Assembly: GCF_016834655.1 (NCBI RefSeq)
Contig: NZ_JAENHP010000008.1
Span: 186,001 to 250,000 of the forward strand
DNA: 64,000 nucleotides
From: Paractinoplanes ovalisporus
GTDB lineage: Bacteria > Actinomycetota > Actinomycetes > Mycobacteriales > Micromonosporaceae
Reading direction: 5' to 3'
In this document: positions 18,909 through 26,903 of the stretch, in pieces
Numbering within the stretch: the stretch's first letter is position 1
Layout: every line of letters starts with the position of its first letter
Program-made: the position numbers and the translations under genes
The notes under the pieces: model-generated
Told to the model about the DNA's origin: nothing
What the model saw: the letters and a program-made list of their open reading frames with translations, nothing else
Database searches by the model: none

Positions 18909-21422
18909 ATGAGCGACTACGACTTCGAGGCGATGCAGCGGCGGTGGCAACCGGTCTGGGAGTCGCTCGGCCTCTTCACCGCCGACGGGTCGGGCAAGCC
19001 ACGTCGCTCGCTGGTCGACATGTTCGCCTACCCCTCGGGTGACCTGCACATGGGGCACGCCGAGGCGTACGCGCTGGGTGACGCCGTCGCCCGGTTCTGG
19101 ATCCAGCAGGGCTACGACGTGCTGCACCCGGTCGGGTGGGACGCGTTCGGGCTGCCGGCCGAGAACGCGGCGATCCGGCGGGGCGCGCATCCGGCCGAAT
19201 GGACCTACGCGAACATCGGGACGCAGGCCGAGTCGTTCCGCCGCTATGCGACCTCGATCGACTGGCGCACCCGGCTGCACACCAGCGACCCGTCCTACTA
19301 CCGCTGGACCCAGTGGCTGTTCCTGCGCTTCCTCGAGCGGGGCCTGGCGGTCCGGAAGCGGGCGGCGGTCAACTGGTGTCCGGTCGACCGCACGGTGCTG
19401 GCCAACGAACAGGTTGTCGCGGGCCGGTGTGAGCGATGCGGCTCGGCGGTGACGAAGCGCGAGCTGACCCAGTGGTTCCTGACCATCACGGCGTACGCGG
19501 AACAGCTGCTGGACGACATGGCCGAGCTGGAGGGTCACTGGCCGGCGCCGGTGCTGACGATGCAGCGCAACTGGATCGGCCGGTCGGCCGGCGCCTACCT
19601 CGACTTCGGCCCGTTCGAGGTGTTCACGACCAGGCCCGACACCGTTTTCGGGGCGACGTTCCTGGTGGTGGCGCCCGATTCTGCGCTGGCCGGGTCGCTG
19701 TGCTCGGCCGGGCAGCGTCCCGCCTTCGACGCCTACGTTTCCCGCGTACGCGGGGAGTCCGACATCACCCGCACGGCCGCCGGACGCGCCCCGACGGGTG
19801 TCTTCCTGGGCGCCCACGGCCGGCACCCGTTCACCGGCGAGCCGCTGCCGATCTGGGCCGCCGACTATGTGCTGCCCGGCCACGGCACCGGCGCGATCAT
19901 GGCCGTTCCCGCGCACGACGAGCGTGACCTGGCGTTCGCGCAAACCTTCGATCTGCCCGTACGGCCGGTGGCCGGCACCCGGGACACCGACGCGTCACCG
20001 GACTTCCTGGCCGGGATGGATCGGGAGGCGGCCACCGCCCGACTGATCGCCGAGGCCGAGGCCCGTGGGGTCGGGCGGGCCGGCGTCACGTACCGGCTGC
20101 GGGACTGGCTGGTGTCACGACAGCGGTTCTGGGGCTGCCCGATCCCGGTCGTGCACTGCGCGAACTGCGGGATCGTGCCCGTGCCGGACGACCAGCTGCC
20201 GGTGGTGCTGCCCGATCTGCGTGGCGAGGCCCTGGCCCCGCAAGACGTGTCGCCGCTGGCCACCGTCCGGGACTGGGTCGAGGTCGACTGCCCCCGGTGT
20301 GGCGGACCGGCCGAACGGGACACGGACACGATGGACACGTTCGTCGATTCGTCCTGGTACTTCCTGCGGTACTGCTCACCGGCGTACGGGAAAGGGCCTT
20401 TTGATCCGGACGCCGTGGGCAGGTGGATGCCGGTCGACCAGTACGTGGGTGGGGCCGAACATGCGGTCATGCACCTGCTCTACGTGCGGTTCTTCACGAA
20501 GGTGCTGCGCGACCTGGGGCTGGTCGACTTCGCGGAGCCGTTCCGGCGACTGATGACGCAGGGCCAGGTCGTGCTGAACGGCGCGGCGATGAGCAAGTCC
20601 AAGGGCAACATGGTCGACCTGGGCGAGCAGATCGACACGTACGGGGTGGACGCGGTTCGCCTGACCATGGTGTTCGCCGGGCCGCCGGAGGAGGACATCG
20701 ACTGGGCCGACGTGTCGCCGGCGGGGTCGGTCCGCTTTCTGGGCCGGGTGCTGCGCCTGGCCTCCGAGATCGGCGCCGCCTCGCCCGCCGCCGCTGATCA
20801 TGCACAGAGATCAACACCAGGGCCCACCCTCCACCGGGGGTCCCCCGCCACCAGCCATTTTACCGAGCTGAGCAGATCTTCGGAGCCGCCCAGCGCCCAC
20901 CCTGTGGACAGCCGGGAATTGTGGATAACTTCCGGCGATCCCGGGTTGCGCCGGACCACCCATCGGCTGCTGGCGGCGATCACCGAGCTCATGGAGGAGC
21001 AGCGTCTCAACGTCGCCGTGGCCCGCGCGATGGAGCTGGCCAACGCGGTCCGCCGGGCGATCGACGGCGGGCTGCCCGCGGGCGACCCCGCCGCGCGCGA
21101 GGCGGCCGAGGTGCTGGCGGTGGTGTTGTCGCTGTTCACTCCGTACACGGCCGAGGAGATGTGGGCACGCCTGGGTCATCCGCCGGGTGTCGCGCGGGCC
21201 GGTTGGCCCCGGGCCGATCCCGCGTTGGTGGCCGAGACCACGGTGATCTGCGCGCTGCAGGTGAACGGCAAGCTGCGCGACCGGCTCGAGGTGCCGGCCG
21301 ACATCACGACCGACGACCTGACCGCGCTGGCGCTGGCCTCTCCGGTCGCCGCCGGGCGCACGGTGACCCGGCTGGTCGTACGGCCGCCCCACGTGGTGAA
21401 CCTGGTGGTCAGCGGTCCTTGA
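18909..21422 (+). CDS. leuS: Leucyl-tRNA synthetase with an in-frame insert
   Basis: An 837-residue class Ia synthetase charging tRNA-Leu. The HIGH signature is His47-Met-Gly-His50. The editing domain contains TTRPDTVFGATFLVVAP and HDERD. The KMSKS loop reads A560-MSKS, with the first Lys replaced by Ala. WCPVD and CERCGS form zinc-knuckle-like motifs. Between EIGAASPAA and LRRTTHRLLAAITELMEEQ the chain has about 50 extra residues (629-677) of low-complexity, Ser/Pro/Thr-rich text whose DNA looks intergenic and holds two DnaA-box-like sequences. The ATG at 18909 lies eight bases after TAGCTT, whose TAG is the stop of the preceding gene, so translation is probably leaderless. A second leuS elsewhere cannot be excluded. 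Confidence 0.93.
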   Translation: MSDYDFEAMQRRWQPVWESLGLFTADGSGKPRRSLVDMFAYPSGDLHMGHAEAYALGDAVARFWIQQGYDVLHPVGWDAFGLPAENAAIRRGAHPAEWTYANIGTQAESFRRYATSIDWRTRLHTSDPSYYRWTQWLFLRFLERGLAVRKRAAVNWCPVDRTVLANEQVVAGRCERCGSAVTKRELTQWFLTITAYAEQLLDDMAELEGHWPAPVLTMQRNWIGRSAGAYLDFGPFEVFTTRPDTVFGATFLVVAPDSALAGSLCSAGQRPAFDAYVSRVRGESDITRTAAGRAPTGVFLGAHGRHPFTGEPLPIWAADYVLPGHGTGAIMAVPAHDERDLAFAQTFDLPVRPVAGTRDTDASPDFLAGMDREAATARLIAEAEARGVGRAGVTYRLRDWLVSRQRFWGCPIPVVHCANCGIVPVPDDQLPVVLPDLRGEALAPQDVSPLATVRDWVEVDCPRCGGPAERDTDTMDTFVDSSWYFLRYCSPAYGKGPFDPDAVGRWMPVDQYVGGAEHAVMHLLYVRFFTKVLRDLGLVDFAEPFRRLMTQGQVVLNGAAMSKSKGNMVDLGEQIDTYGVDAVRLTMVFAGPPEEDIDWADVSPAGSVRFLGRVLRLASEIGAASPAAADHAQRSTPGPTLHRGSPATSHFTELSRSSEPPSAHPVDSRELWITSGDPGLRRTTHRLLAAITELMEEQRLNVAVARAMELANAVRRAIDGGLPAGDPAAREAAEVLAVVLSLFTPYTAEEMWARLGHPPGVARAGWPRADPALVAETTVICALQVNGKLRDRLEVPADITTDDLTALALASPVAAGRTVTRLVVRPPHVVNLVVSGP
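20903..20928 (+). repeat. Paired DnaA-box-like motif inside leuS
   Basis: TGTGGACAG at 20903 and TGTGGATAA at 20920, both in the same orientation and 17 bases apart, inside the atypical leuS insert. TGTGGATAA is the complement of the consensus DnaA box TTATCCACA. The same pair with the same spacing recurs at 25565. Confidence 0.65.
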
Positions 21423-22062
21423 CGGCGATGCCGAGGGTGTGGGCGAACGCGGCCGCGGACTCCATCAGCTGATTGCTGTCGATGACCGCGCCGCGCAGGC
21501 TGTCCCACCCCTCGGCGATGTCGAGCGTACGGGCGCCCCGGAAGTCGAGCTTCTTGACGGTGGCCCGGCCGAACCGCGCCCGCCGGATCGACGAGCCCGG
21601 GAACGTCACACCGGCCAGCGTGGCCGAGCCGAAATCCACCTCGGACAGATCGCAGTCACGGAACTCCACGTCCTGCAGCCGGGCGCCCCGCAGGTTCAAG
21701 CTGTCAATCTTGCAGTCCTGCACCACCACCCGGCGCCACTGCGACCCGTACGCCTGCACCCCGGCCAGCACGCCGTCGAGGATCGAGACGTTCATCAGGT
21801 CGGCCTCGGCCCAGACCCCGCCGATCCAGCGGCTCCGTGAGATCCAGACGTCGTCGAGCCGTACGCGGCCGAAGTCTCCGCCCGTGAAGGTGACCGAGGT
21901 GATCGCGCTCTCGGAGAAGCGGGAGCCGCTGACCTCGGCGGCGTCGAGCTCGGCGTCGTCGAGGTGGACCTCCGTGTAGTCGCCGTCGCGTTCCAGCTCC
22001 TCGTTCCAGGGCTGCAGATATTCGGCGTACGGGAGGGAGGAGAGCTCTCGGACCACAGGCAT
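21409..22062 (-). CDS. Pentapeptide-repeat-like protein
   Basis: A 217-residue protein made largely of pentapeptide-type repeats with the A(D/N)LXX periodicity (for example DLMNVSILDGV, LNLRGARLQDVEFRDCDLSEVDF), which fold as a right-handed beta-helix. Some family members mimic DNA and protect gyrase, but most have unknown roles. The ATG at 22062 follows AGGAGGAG by nine bases; a longer frame upstream lacks support. It converges on leuS with a 14-base overlap. Confidence 0.8.
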   Translation of the reverse strand: MPVVRELSSLPYAEYLQPWNEELERDGDYTEVHLDDAELDAAEVSGSRFSESAITSVTFTGGDFGRVRLDDVWISRSRWIGGVWAEADLMNVSILDGVLAGVQAYGSQWRRVVVQDCKIDSLNLRGARLQDVEFRDCDLSEVDFGSATLAGVTFPGSSIRRARFGRATVKKLDFRGARTLDIAEGWDSLRGAVIDSNQLMESAAAFAHTLGIAVKDR

Positions 22063-22171
22063 GCGCGGATTCTCCTCCTCGCACCGAGCCACCCCGGCGC
22101 CGGTCTCCCGACCCGTAGCTGACACCGACGGCGGTCGCTTCGTCTTCTCACTCCGGCACGCGACGGACCAC

Positions 22172-22354
22172 TTATGCGTCGGAGGACGTCTCCCACGGGC
22201 AGTCGCTGACGTGCGGCTCGATCACGACGTAGGTCGCGGCCTCGGCCGAGGTGGCGACGGCACCCCCGCTGCCGCCGATCGGCTTGACCGCGAACACGAC
22301 GGACAACGCGACGAGCACCGTGGCCGCGAAGAGCGCGGCGAACCTCAGCTGCAT
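22172..22354 (-). CDS. Small secreted or membrane-anchored protein (60 residues)
   Basis: MQLRFAALFAATVLVALSVV forms a signal/anchor helix, followed by a Gly/Ala-rich linker and a short tail HVSDCPWETSSDA with one Cys. GGGGGAAG lies just upstream of the ATG. I do not recognise a family. It is divergent from the SDR gene and shares its regulatory region. Confidence 0.6.
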   Translation of the reverse strand: MQLRFAALFAATVLVALSVVFAVKPIGGSGGAVATSAEAATYVVIEPHVSDCPWETSSDA

Positions 22355-22421
22355 GACTTCCCCCAGGTGCTGTCGGAGTCTCCGGCCCCCAATACTCCCA
22401 CTTTCAACAAAGACCCGCTCG

Positions 22422-22482
22422 TTGACAAGTGGGGCACCCCTCCAGTTATGGTGACTCCGACAAACGGGGTGCCGCCCCACTT
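22422..22482 (+). promoter_or_regulatory. SDR promoter with dyad operator
   Basis: TTGACA at 22422-22427 and TTATGG at 22446-22451 (18-base spacer) form a good sigma-70-type promoter. AAGTGGGGCACCCC at 22427-22440 and GGGGTGCCGCCCCACTT at 22466-22482 are inverted copies of each other (two extra bases in the right arm) that flank the -10 box. Each arm also has its own GGGG/CCCC symmetry. The TetR gene after the SDR is the obvious candidate binder. Confidence 0.65.
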
Positions 22483-22498
22483 CAGTTCGGAGGGCAAG

Positions 22499-23356
22499 AT
22501 GAGCAAGCGTGTCGTGCTGGTGACCGGCGCCAGCAGTGGGTTCGGGCGGCTGACGGTCGAGGCCCTGGCCCGGCGGGGGCACACCGTCTTCGCCGGCCTG
22601 CGTGACGTGACCGGTCGCAACGCCAAGGCCGCGGCCGAACTGGCCGAGGTCGCCGGGTCGCTTCACGTGGTGGAGATCGACGTCACCGATCAGGATTCGG
22701 CCGACCGGGCGGTGCGCGAGATCATCGACGCCGCGGGCCGGATCGACGTCGTCGTGAACAACGCCGGGATGATCTTCCCCGGGCCGCTCGAGGCGTTCAC
22801 CGCCGAGGAGGGGCAGCGGCAGTTCGACGTGAACGTGCTCGGCGCCCTCCGCGTCAACCGGGCCGCCCTCCCCCACCTGCGCGCACAGGGCAGCGGCCGG
22901 CTGATCCAGATCGGCTCGGTCGGCGGCCTGGTGACGACGCCGTTCACCGGCCTCTACGCGGCGAGCAAGGCGGCCCTGGAAAGCCTGACCGCGGCCTGGC
23001 GGCACGAGCTGGCCCCGTACGGAATCGAATCGGTGATCGTCGACGCCGCGTCGTACCCCACCAACATCGGTCTCAACGCCGCGATGCCGGCCGACTCGGC
23101 CCGGCTGGCGGTCTACGGCGAGGCGTTCGCCGGCTTCACCAACGCGATCGTCGCCCGCTCGGCCGAGGTCGGCGGCGACGCCGGCGAGGTCGCCGAGGCC
23201 GTCGTCGAGCTGGTCGAGGGCACCGGCCACCAGCTGCGGAAGCTGGTCGCCCCGGCCAGCCAGCTCGAGCCGTTGCGGACCCTCGACCGGGTGTCGGCCG
23301 AGACGTCCGAACGCGTGGGCGCCGCCATGGGCGTGGCGGCGTTCATGACCCGCTAG
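22499..23356 (+). CDS. Short-chain dehydrogenase/reductase
   Basis: A 285-residue classical SDR. TGASSGFGR (NADP-binding turn, about residues 9-17), NNAG, the catalytic Ser in IGSVGG and YAASK are all present. The substrate is unknown. The ATG has GGAGGG four bases upstream. It is followed within 11 bases by a TetR regulator and preceded by a dyad operator, so a small self-regulated stress or catabolic unit is likely. Confidence 0.9.
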   Translation: MSKRVVLVTGASSGFGRLTVEALARRGHTVFAGLRDVTGRNAKAAAELAEVAGSLHVVEIDVTDQDSADRAVREIIDAAGRIDVVVNNAGMIFPGPLEAFTAEEGQRQFDVNVLGALRVNRAALPHLRAQGSGRLIQIGSVGGLVTTPFTGLYAASKAALESLTAAWRHELAPYGIESVIVDAASYPTNIGLNAAMPADSARLAVYGEAFAGFTNAIVARSAEVGGDAGEVAEAVVELVEGTGHQLRKLVAPASQLEPLRTLDRVSAETSERVGAAMGVAAFMTR

Positions 23357-23366
23357 GCTCCCCCGC

Positions 23367-23933
23367 GTGGGAGCAGCCGCGCGACCGATGCGTGCCGACG
23401 CCAGACGTAACTACGAGCAGATCCTCGCCGCGGCCGAGGCCGAGGTGGCCCGCGCCGGCGCCGACGCCTCGCTGGAAGAGATCGCCCGCCGGGCCGGGGT
23501 GGGTTCGGCCACGCTGCACCGGCACTTCCCGTCCCGGCAGGCCCTGCTCGAGGCCGTCTTCCACGACCGGGTCGTCGCGCTCTGCGACCGGGCCCGCGAG
23601 CTGGCCGCAGGGGGCGACGCCGGCCCGGCCCTGACCGACTGGCTGCGCTCGCTCGCCTCCTACGGCGCGGTCACCCGGGGCCTGGCCCGCTCCCTGTTGG
23701 GCGGCACCCAGAACCCGACCGCCGGCACCTGCGAAACCATGCTGCTCGAGGCCGGCGACGCCCTGCTGCGCCCGGCCCGGGCGGCGGGCGCGGTCCGCCC
23801 CGAGGTGACCATCGTCGACCTGCTCACCCTGGTCAACGCCGTCTCGCTGGCCACCGAGGGCAGCCCCGACGCCGGCGCGGAGGCCGCCCGCCTGGTGACC
23901 CTGGCCCTCGACGGCGTCCGCCCCCGCGACTGA
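23367..23933 (+). CDS. TetR family regulator
   Basis: A 188-residue regulator with HTH at about residues 15-65 (YEQILAAAEAEVARAG, then ASLEEIARRAGVGSATLHRHF) and a helical C-terminal domain. The GTG start at 23367 is seven bases after TAGGCT, whose first three bases are the SDR stop codon, so a leaderless transcript from its own promoter is likely. An internal ATG seven codons in is an alternative. It probably represses the SDR unit. Confidence 0.88.
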   Translation: MGAAARPMRADARRNYEQILAAAEAEVARAGADASLEEIARRAGVGSATLHRHFPSRQALLEAVFHDRVVALCDRARELAAGGDAGPALTDWLRSLASYGAVTRGLARSLLGGTQNPTAGTCETMLLEAGDALLRPARAAGAVRPEVTIVDLLTLVNAVSLATEGSPDAGAEAARLVTLALDGVRPRD

Positions 23934-23993
23934 CCCGTCAACACGCCCGCGACGCGACATGCACCGCCGCGGCGACCCTCACCTCGCCAACTC

Positions 23994-24088
23994 GCGAGCG
24001 AGCGCGGCGGGCGAGCGCGGCGGGCGAGCGGGCGTGGCGAGCGGGCGCGGCGGGCGAGCGGGCGCGGCGGGCGAGCGGGCGCGGCGCG
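23994..24088. repeat. GC-rich 13/17-bp tandem array after rdgB
   Basis: Units built on GCGGGCGAGC with optional GGGCGC spacers repeat six or seven times, ending two bases before the rdgB stop codon (rdgB is on the minus strand). The unit length alternates between 13 and 17 bases. It lies between convergent tetR and rdgB. Confidence 0.75.
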
Positions 24089-24089
24089 A

Positions 24090-24704
24090 CTAGTTGGTGA
24101 CCTCGCGGGCGATGACCTTCGAGAGCTCGCGGAACGCCTTGCCCCGGTGGCTGATCGCGTCTTTCTCGGCCGGTGACAGCTCGGCGTTGGTGCGTTCCTG
24201 ACCGTCGCCCAGGAAGATCGGGTCGTAGCCGAACCCGCCCTCGCCCCGGCGCGCCCGCAGGATGCGACCCGCCTGCCGGCCCTCGACCAGGTGCTCGCGC
24301 CCGTTGGGCAGCACCAGCGCGGCCGCACACACGAAGGCGCCACCGCGGTGCTCGTCGGGCACGTCGGAGATCTGGGCCAGCACGAGGTCGAGATTGGCCT
24401 GGTCGTCGCCGTGGCCGCCGGCCCACCGGGCGCTGAGCACGCCCGGCATGCCGTTGAGCGCGTCGACCGCGAGGCCGGAGTCGTCGGCCACCGTGGGCAG
24501 CCCGGTGCGCTTGGCGCCCTCACGGGCCTTGATCAGCGCGTTTTCGCCGAACGTGAGGCCGGTCTCGGGCACGTCGGGATAACCCTCGAAGTCGGCCAGC
24601 CCGACCAGCTGGATGCGGTTGGCGCCGAGCGACGAGTCGAGAATGCGCTGAAGCTCGACCAGCTTCTTCTGGTTCGCCGTGGCGAGCAGCAGTTTCGCGC
24701 TCAT
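24090..24704 (-). CDS. rdgB: XTP/dITP diphosphatase (RdgB/HAM1 family)
   Basis: A 204-residue house-cleaning pyrophosphatase that removes non-canonical purine triphosphates (ITP, XTP, dITP). Motifs are LLLATANQKKLVEL at the N-terminus, TFGENALIKA, ADDSGLAVDAL, GGFGYDPIF and the C-terminal SHRGKAFREL. The ATG at 24704 has GGGAGGG eight bases upstream; an upstream in-frame start lacks one. It is encoded 82 bases after rph, the usual pairing in actinobacteria. Confidence 0.95.
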   Translation of the reverse strand: MSAKLLLATANQKKLVELQRILDSSLGANRIQLVGLADFEGYPDVPETGLTFGENALIKAREGAKRTGLPTVADDSGLAVDALNGMPGVLSARWAGGHGDDQANLDLVLAQISDVPDEHRGGAFVCAAALVLPNGREHLVEGRQAGRILRARRGEGGFGYDPIFLGDGQERTNAELSPAEKDAISHRGKAFRELSKVIAREVTN

Positions 24705-24786
24705 GCGCAACACCCTCCCGGTTCTGCGGTCGCGACACCGGCGCCGACGCGGCCGGTCACGAGGGCACCTCCGGCCAGACGGCCGG

Positions 24787-25512
24787 TCACGCCAGGGCCT
24801 TCTGCTGGGCGGCCGAGAGGTCGGCGCAACCGGCCAGAGCCAGGTCGAGCAGCGCGTCCATCTGGTCGCGGCGGAAGACGCCGTTCTCCCCCGTGCCCTG
24901 CACCTCGACGAAGTCGCCGTCGCCGGTGCAGACCACGTTCATGTCGACCTCGGCCGCGACGTCTTCGAGATAGTTCAGGTCGAGCCGGGGCTCACCCTCG
25001 ATGATGCCCACGCTGACCGCCTGGATCGAGCGGTGCATGACCTTCTCGACCTTGCCGGCCAGCGACTTGCGGTCGGCCAGCCAGTTGACCGCGTCGTAGA
25101 GCGCGACATAGGCCCCCGTGATGGCGGCCGTGCGGGTGCCGCCGTCGGCCTGCAGCACGTCGCAGTCGAGGACGACCGAGTTCTCCCCCAGCGCCTTGAG
25201 GTCGATGCAGGCCCGCAGGCTGCGCCCGATCAGGCGGGAGATCTCCTGCGTGCGCCCGCCGACCTTGCCCTTGACGCTCTCGCGGTCGCCCCGGGTGTTG
25301 GTGGCGCGGGGCAGCATCGCGTATTCGGCGGTCACCCAGCCGAGCCCGGAGCCCTTGCGCCAGCGCGGGACGCCCTCGGTGACGCTCGCCGTGCAGAGCA
25401 CTCGCGTGTTGCCGAACTCGACGAGCACCGACCCCTCGGGGTGGATGCTCCAGTGCCGAGTGAGGGTCACCGGTCGCAGTTGGTCGGCCGAACGGCCGTC
25501 AGGGCGTGCCAT
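24787..25512 (-). CDS. rph: Ribonuclease PH
   Basis: A 241-residue phosphorolytic 3'-5' exoribonuclease that trims tRNA 3' ends. The RNase PH signature runs from MARPDGR through SVLVEFGNTRVLCTASVTEG, LPRATNTR, and the active-site DCDVLQADGGTRTA. The ATG at 25512 gives the canonical MARPDGR start. AAGG lies about ten bases upstream. rph and rdgB form an operon. Confidence 0.97.
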   Translation of the reverse strand: MARPDGRSADQLRPVTLTRHWSIHPEGSVLVEFGNTRVLCTASVTEGVPRWRKGSGLGWVTAEYAMLPRATNTRGDRESVKGKVGGRTQEISRLIGRSLRACIDLKALGENSVVLDCDVLQADGGTRTAAITGAYVALYDAVNWLADRKSLAGKVEKVMHRSIQAVSVGIIEGEPRLDLNYLEDVAAEVDMNVVCTGDGDFVEVQGTGENGVFRRDQMDALLDLALAGCADLSAAQQKALA

Positions 25513-25564
25513 GCCCAAACCTTATTAGGCCCGCGACCACCCCGCTGCGCCCGCCCCGCCACCC

Positions 25565-25590
25565 TGTGGACAACAAAGAAATGTGGATAA
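25565..25590 (+). repeat. Paired DnaA-box-like motif upstream of rph
   Basis: TGTGGACAA at 25565 and TGTGGATAA at 25582, same orientation, starts 17 bases apart, preceded by CACC and followed by CT(C)C. It is the same architecture as the pair inside leuS 4.66 kb away. It lies between the rph start and the end of the glycosyltransferase gene. Confidence 0.7.
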
Positions 25591-25627
25591 CTCCGCGCCC
25601 GTCCCGGCGGACCACTCCCAGGACGAC

Positions 25628-26833
25628 TCAGCCGAACCAGCCGGTCGCCGCGTCGGGCGTCCCGGCCGGCCGGGGCACCGCGGGCCGAAGCACCGCACCG
25701 GGCCGCTGCCGCGCGCCCGCCACCGCGACCTCGGGCAGCGCGCCGTGGGCCCGCAGGAAGCCGTCGACCGCCTGCGGCCAGCCGAAGCGCTCGGCCCGGG
25801 CGCGAGCAGCGGCGCGACGCTCGGGCTCGGGGCGTTCCATCAGATTCCGTACGCCCGCGGCGAAGCCCTCCGCCGTGCCGGGAACCGCCACGCCGGCGTC
25901 ACCCACCACCTCGGGCAGGGCACTGCTCTCGTTGACGACCACCGGGGTGCCGCAGGCGAGGGCCTCGAGCGCGGTCATGCCGAACGTCTCGACCGGGCCG
26001 GGCGCCAGCACGACGTCGGCACTGGCGAGCAGGGCGGCCACGGCCGGGCGCCCGGCGATGTGCCCGGTGAAGCGCACGGGCAGACGCGCCGCACGATAGG
26101 CCAGCGCGGCCCGCCTCACGCCGTCTCCGGCCACAGCGAGCACGGCGGGCACCTTGTCGTTGCGCAGGACGCCGATCGTGTCCACGGCCAACTCAGGGCG
26201 TTTCTGGCCGGAGAGCCGGCTGGCGAACGCGATCAGCAGCTCACCTTCGCGGGCATAGCGCTCGCGGACGCTCTCGTCACGCCGGCCGGGGTGGAACTCG
26301 TCGAGGTCGACGCCGAGCGGCACCTCGGTCAGGTTGGGCACGCCCAGGCGGCGGAACTCGGCCGCGGCGAACGAGGTGGTGCAGATGATCTGGTCGAAGA
26401 ACTCGGCCGTCCGCAGATTGAACTTGTCGGCCACGGCGTCGCGCTTGGGCACACCCCAGACGCCGAGCAGGCCGGCCAGGCTCTCGTGCGACACCATCAC
26501 CGAGGCGACACCGCGGTTGCGGGCCCAGCCGCCGGTCCAGCGCAGGCTGGTGCGGTCGGAGACCTCGAGACGGTCGGGCTCCAGCTCATCGAGCAGCTGG
26601 GTGAGCTCACGGCGTCCGGTCATGACCCGATATCCCCCCGTACGCGGGAGGGGAGCGCTGGGAAGCGTGATGACGCGCCCCTGCGAGGTCATCTTGTCGG
26701 AGCGTTCGCGTCCGGGAACGATCAGCACAGCTTCGTGACCGGCGCGCTGATAGCCCTCGCCGAGGTTACGAAGAGCTGTCCGCAGGCCACCCGAATGGGT
26801 CGTCACGAAGTTGGCCAGGCGAACAATGCGCAT
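25628..26833 (-). CDS. Glycosyltransferase family 4 protein
   Basis: A 401-residue GT-B glycosyltransferase, probably transferring a hexose from a nucleotide sugar. The N-terminal domain opens MRIVRLANFVTTHSGGLRTA, the GT4 acceptor/donor signatures include LTEVPLGVDLDEFHPG, and the donor-site motif PGPVETFGMTALEALACGTP carries the EX7E pattern. GGAG lies seven bases before the ATG. It interrupts the otherwise conserved Rv1339-rph neighbourhood. The acceptor is unknown; relatives act on glycolipids or capsule. Confidence 0.9.
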   Translation of the reverse strand: MRIVRLANFVTTHSGGLRTALRNLGEGYQRAGHEAVLIVPGRERSDKMTSQGRVITLPSAPLPRTGGYRVMTGRRELTQLLDELEPDRLEVSDRTSLRWTGGWARNRGVASVMVSHESLAGLLGVWGVPKRDAVADKFNLRTAEFFDQIICTTSFAAAEFRRLGVPNLTEVPLGVDLDEFHPGRRDESVRERYAREGELLIAFASRLSGQKRPELAVDTIGVLRNDKVPAVLAVAGDGVRRAALAYRAARLPVRFTGHIAGRPAVAALLASADVVLAPGPVETFGMTALEALACGTPVVVNESSALPEVVGDAGVAVPGTAEGFAAGVRNLMERPEPERRAAARARAERFGWPQAVDGFLRAHGALPEVAVAGARQRPGAVLRPAVPRPAGTPDAATGWFG

Positions 26834-26903
26834 CCAACAACTCCAAGATCACGATCCGCTGGTGCTCTCGCGCTCCGACCGTGCCCCCGCCCCGGTCAAG
26901 GGC

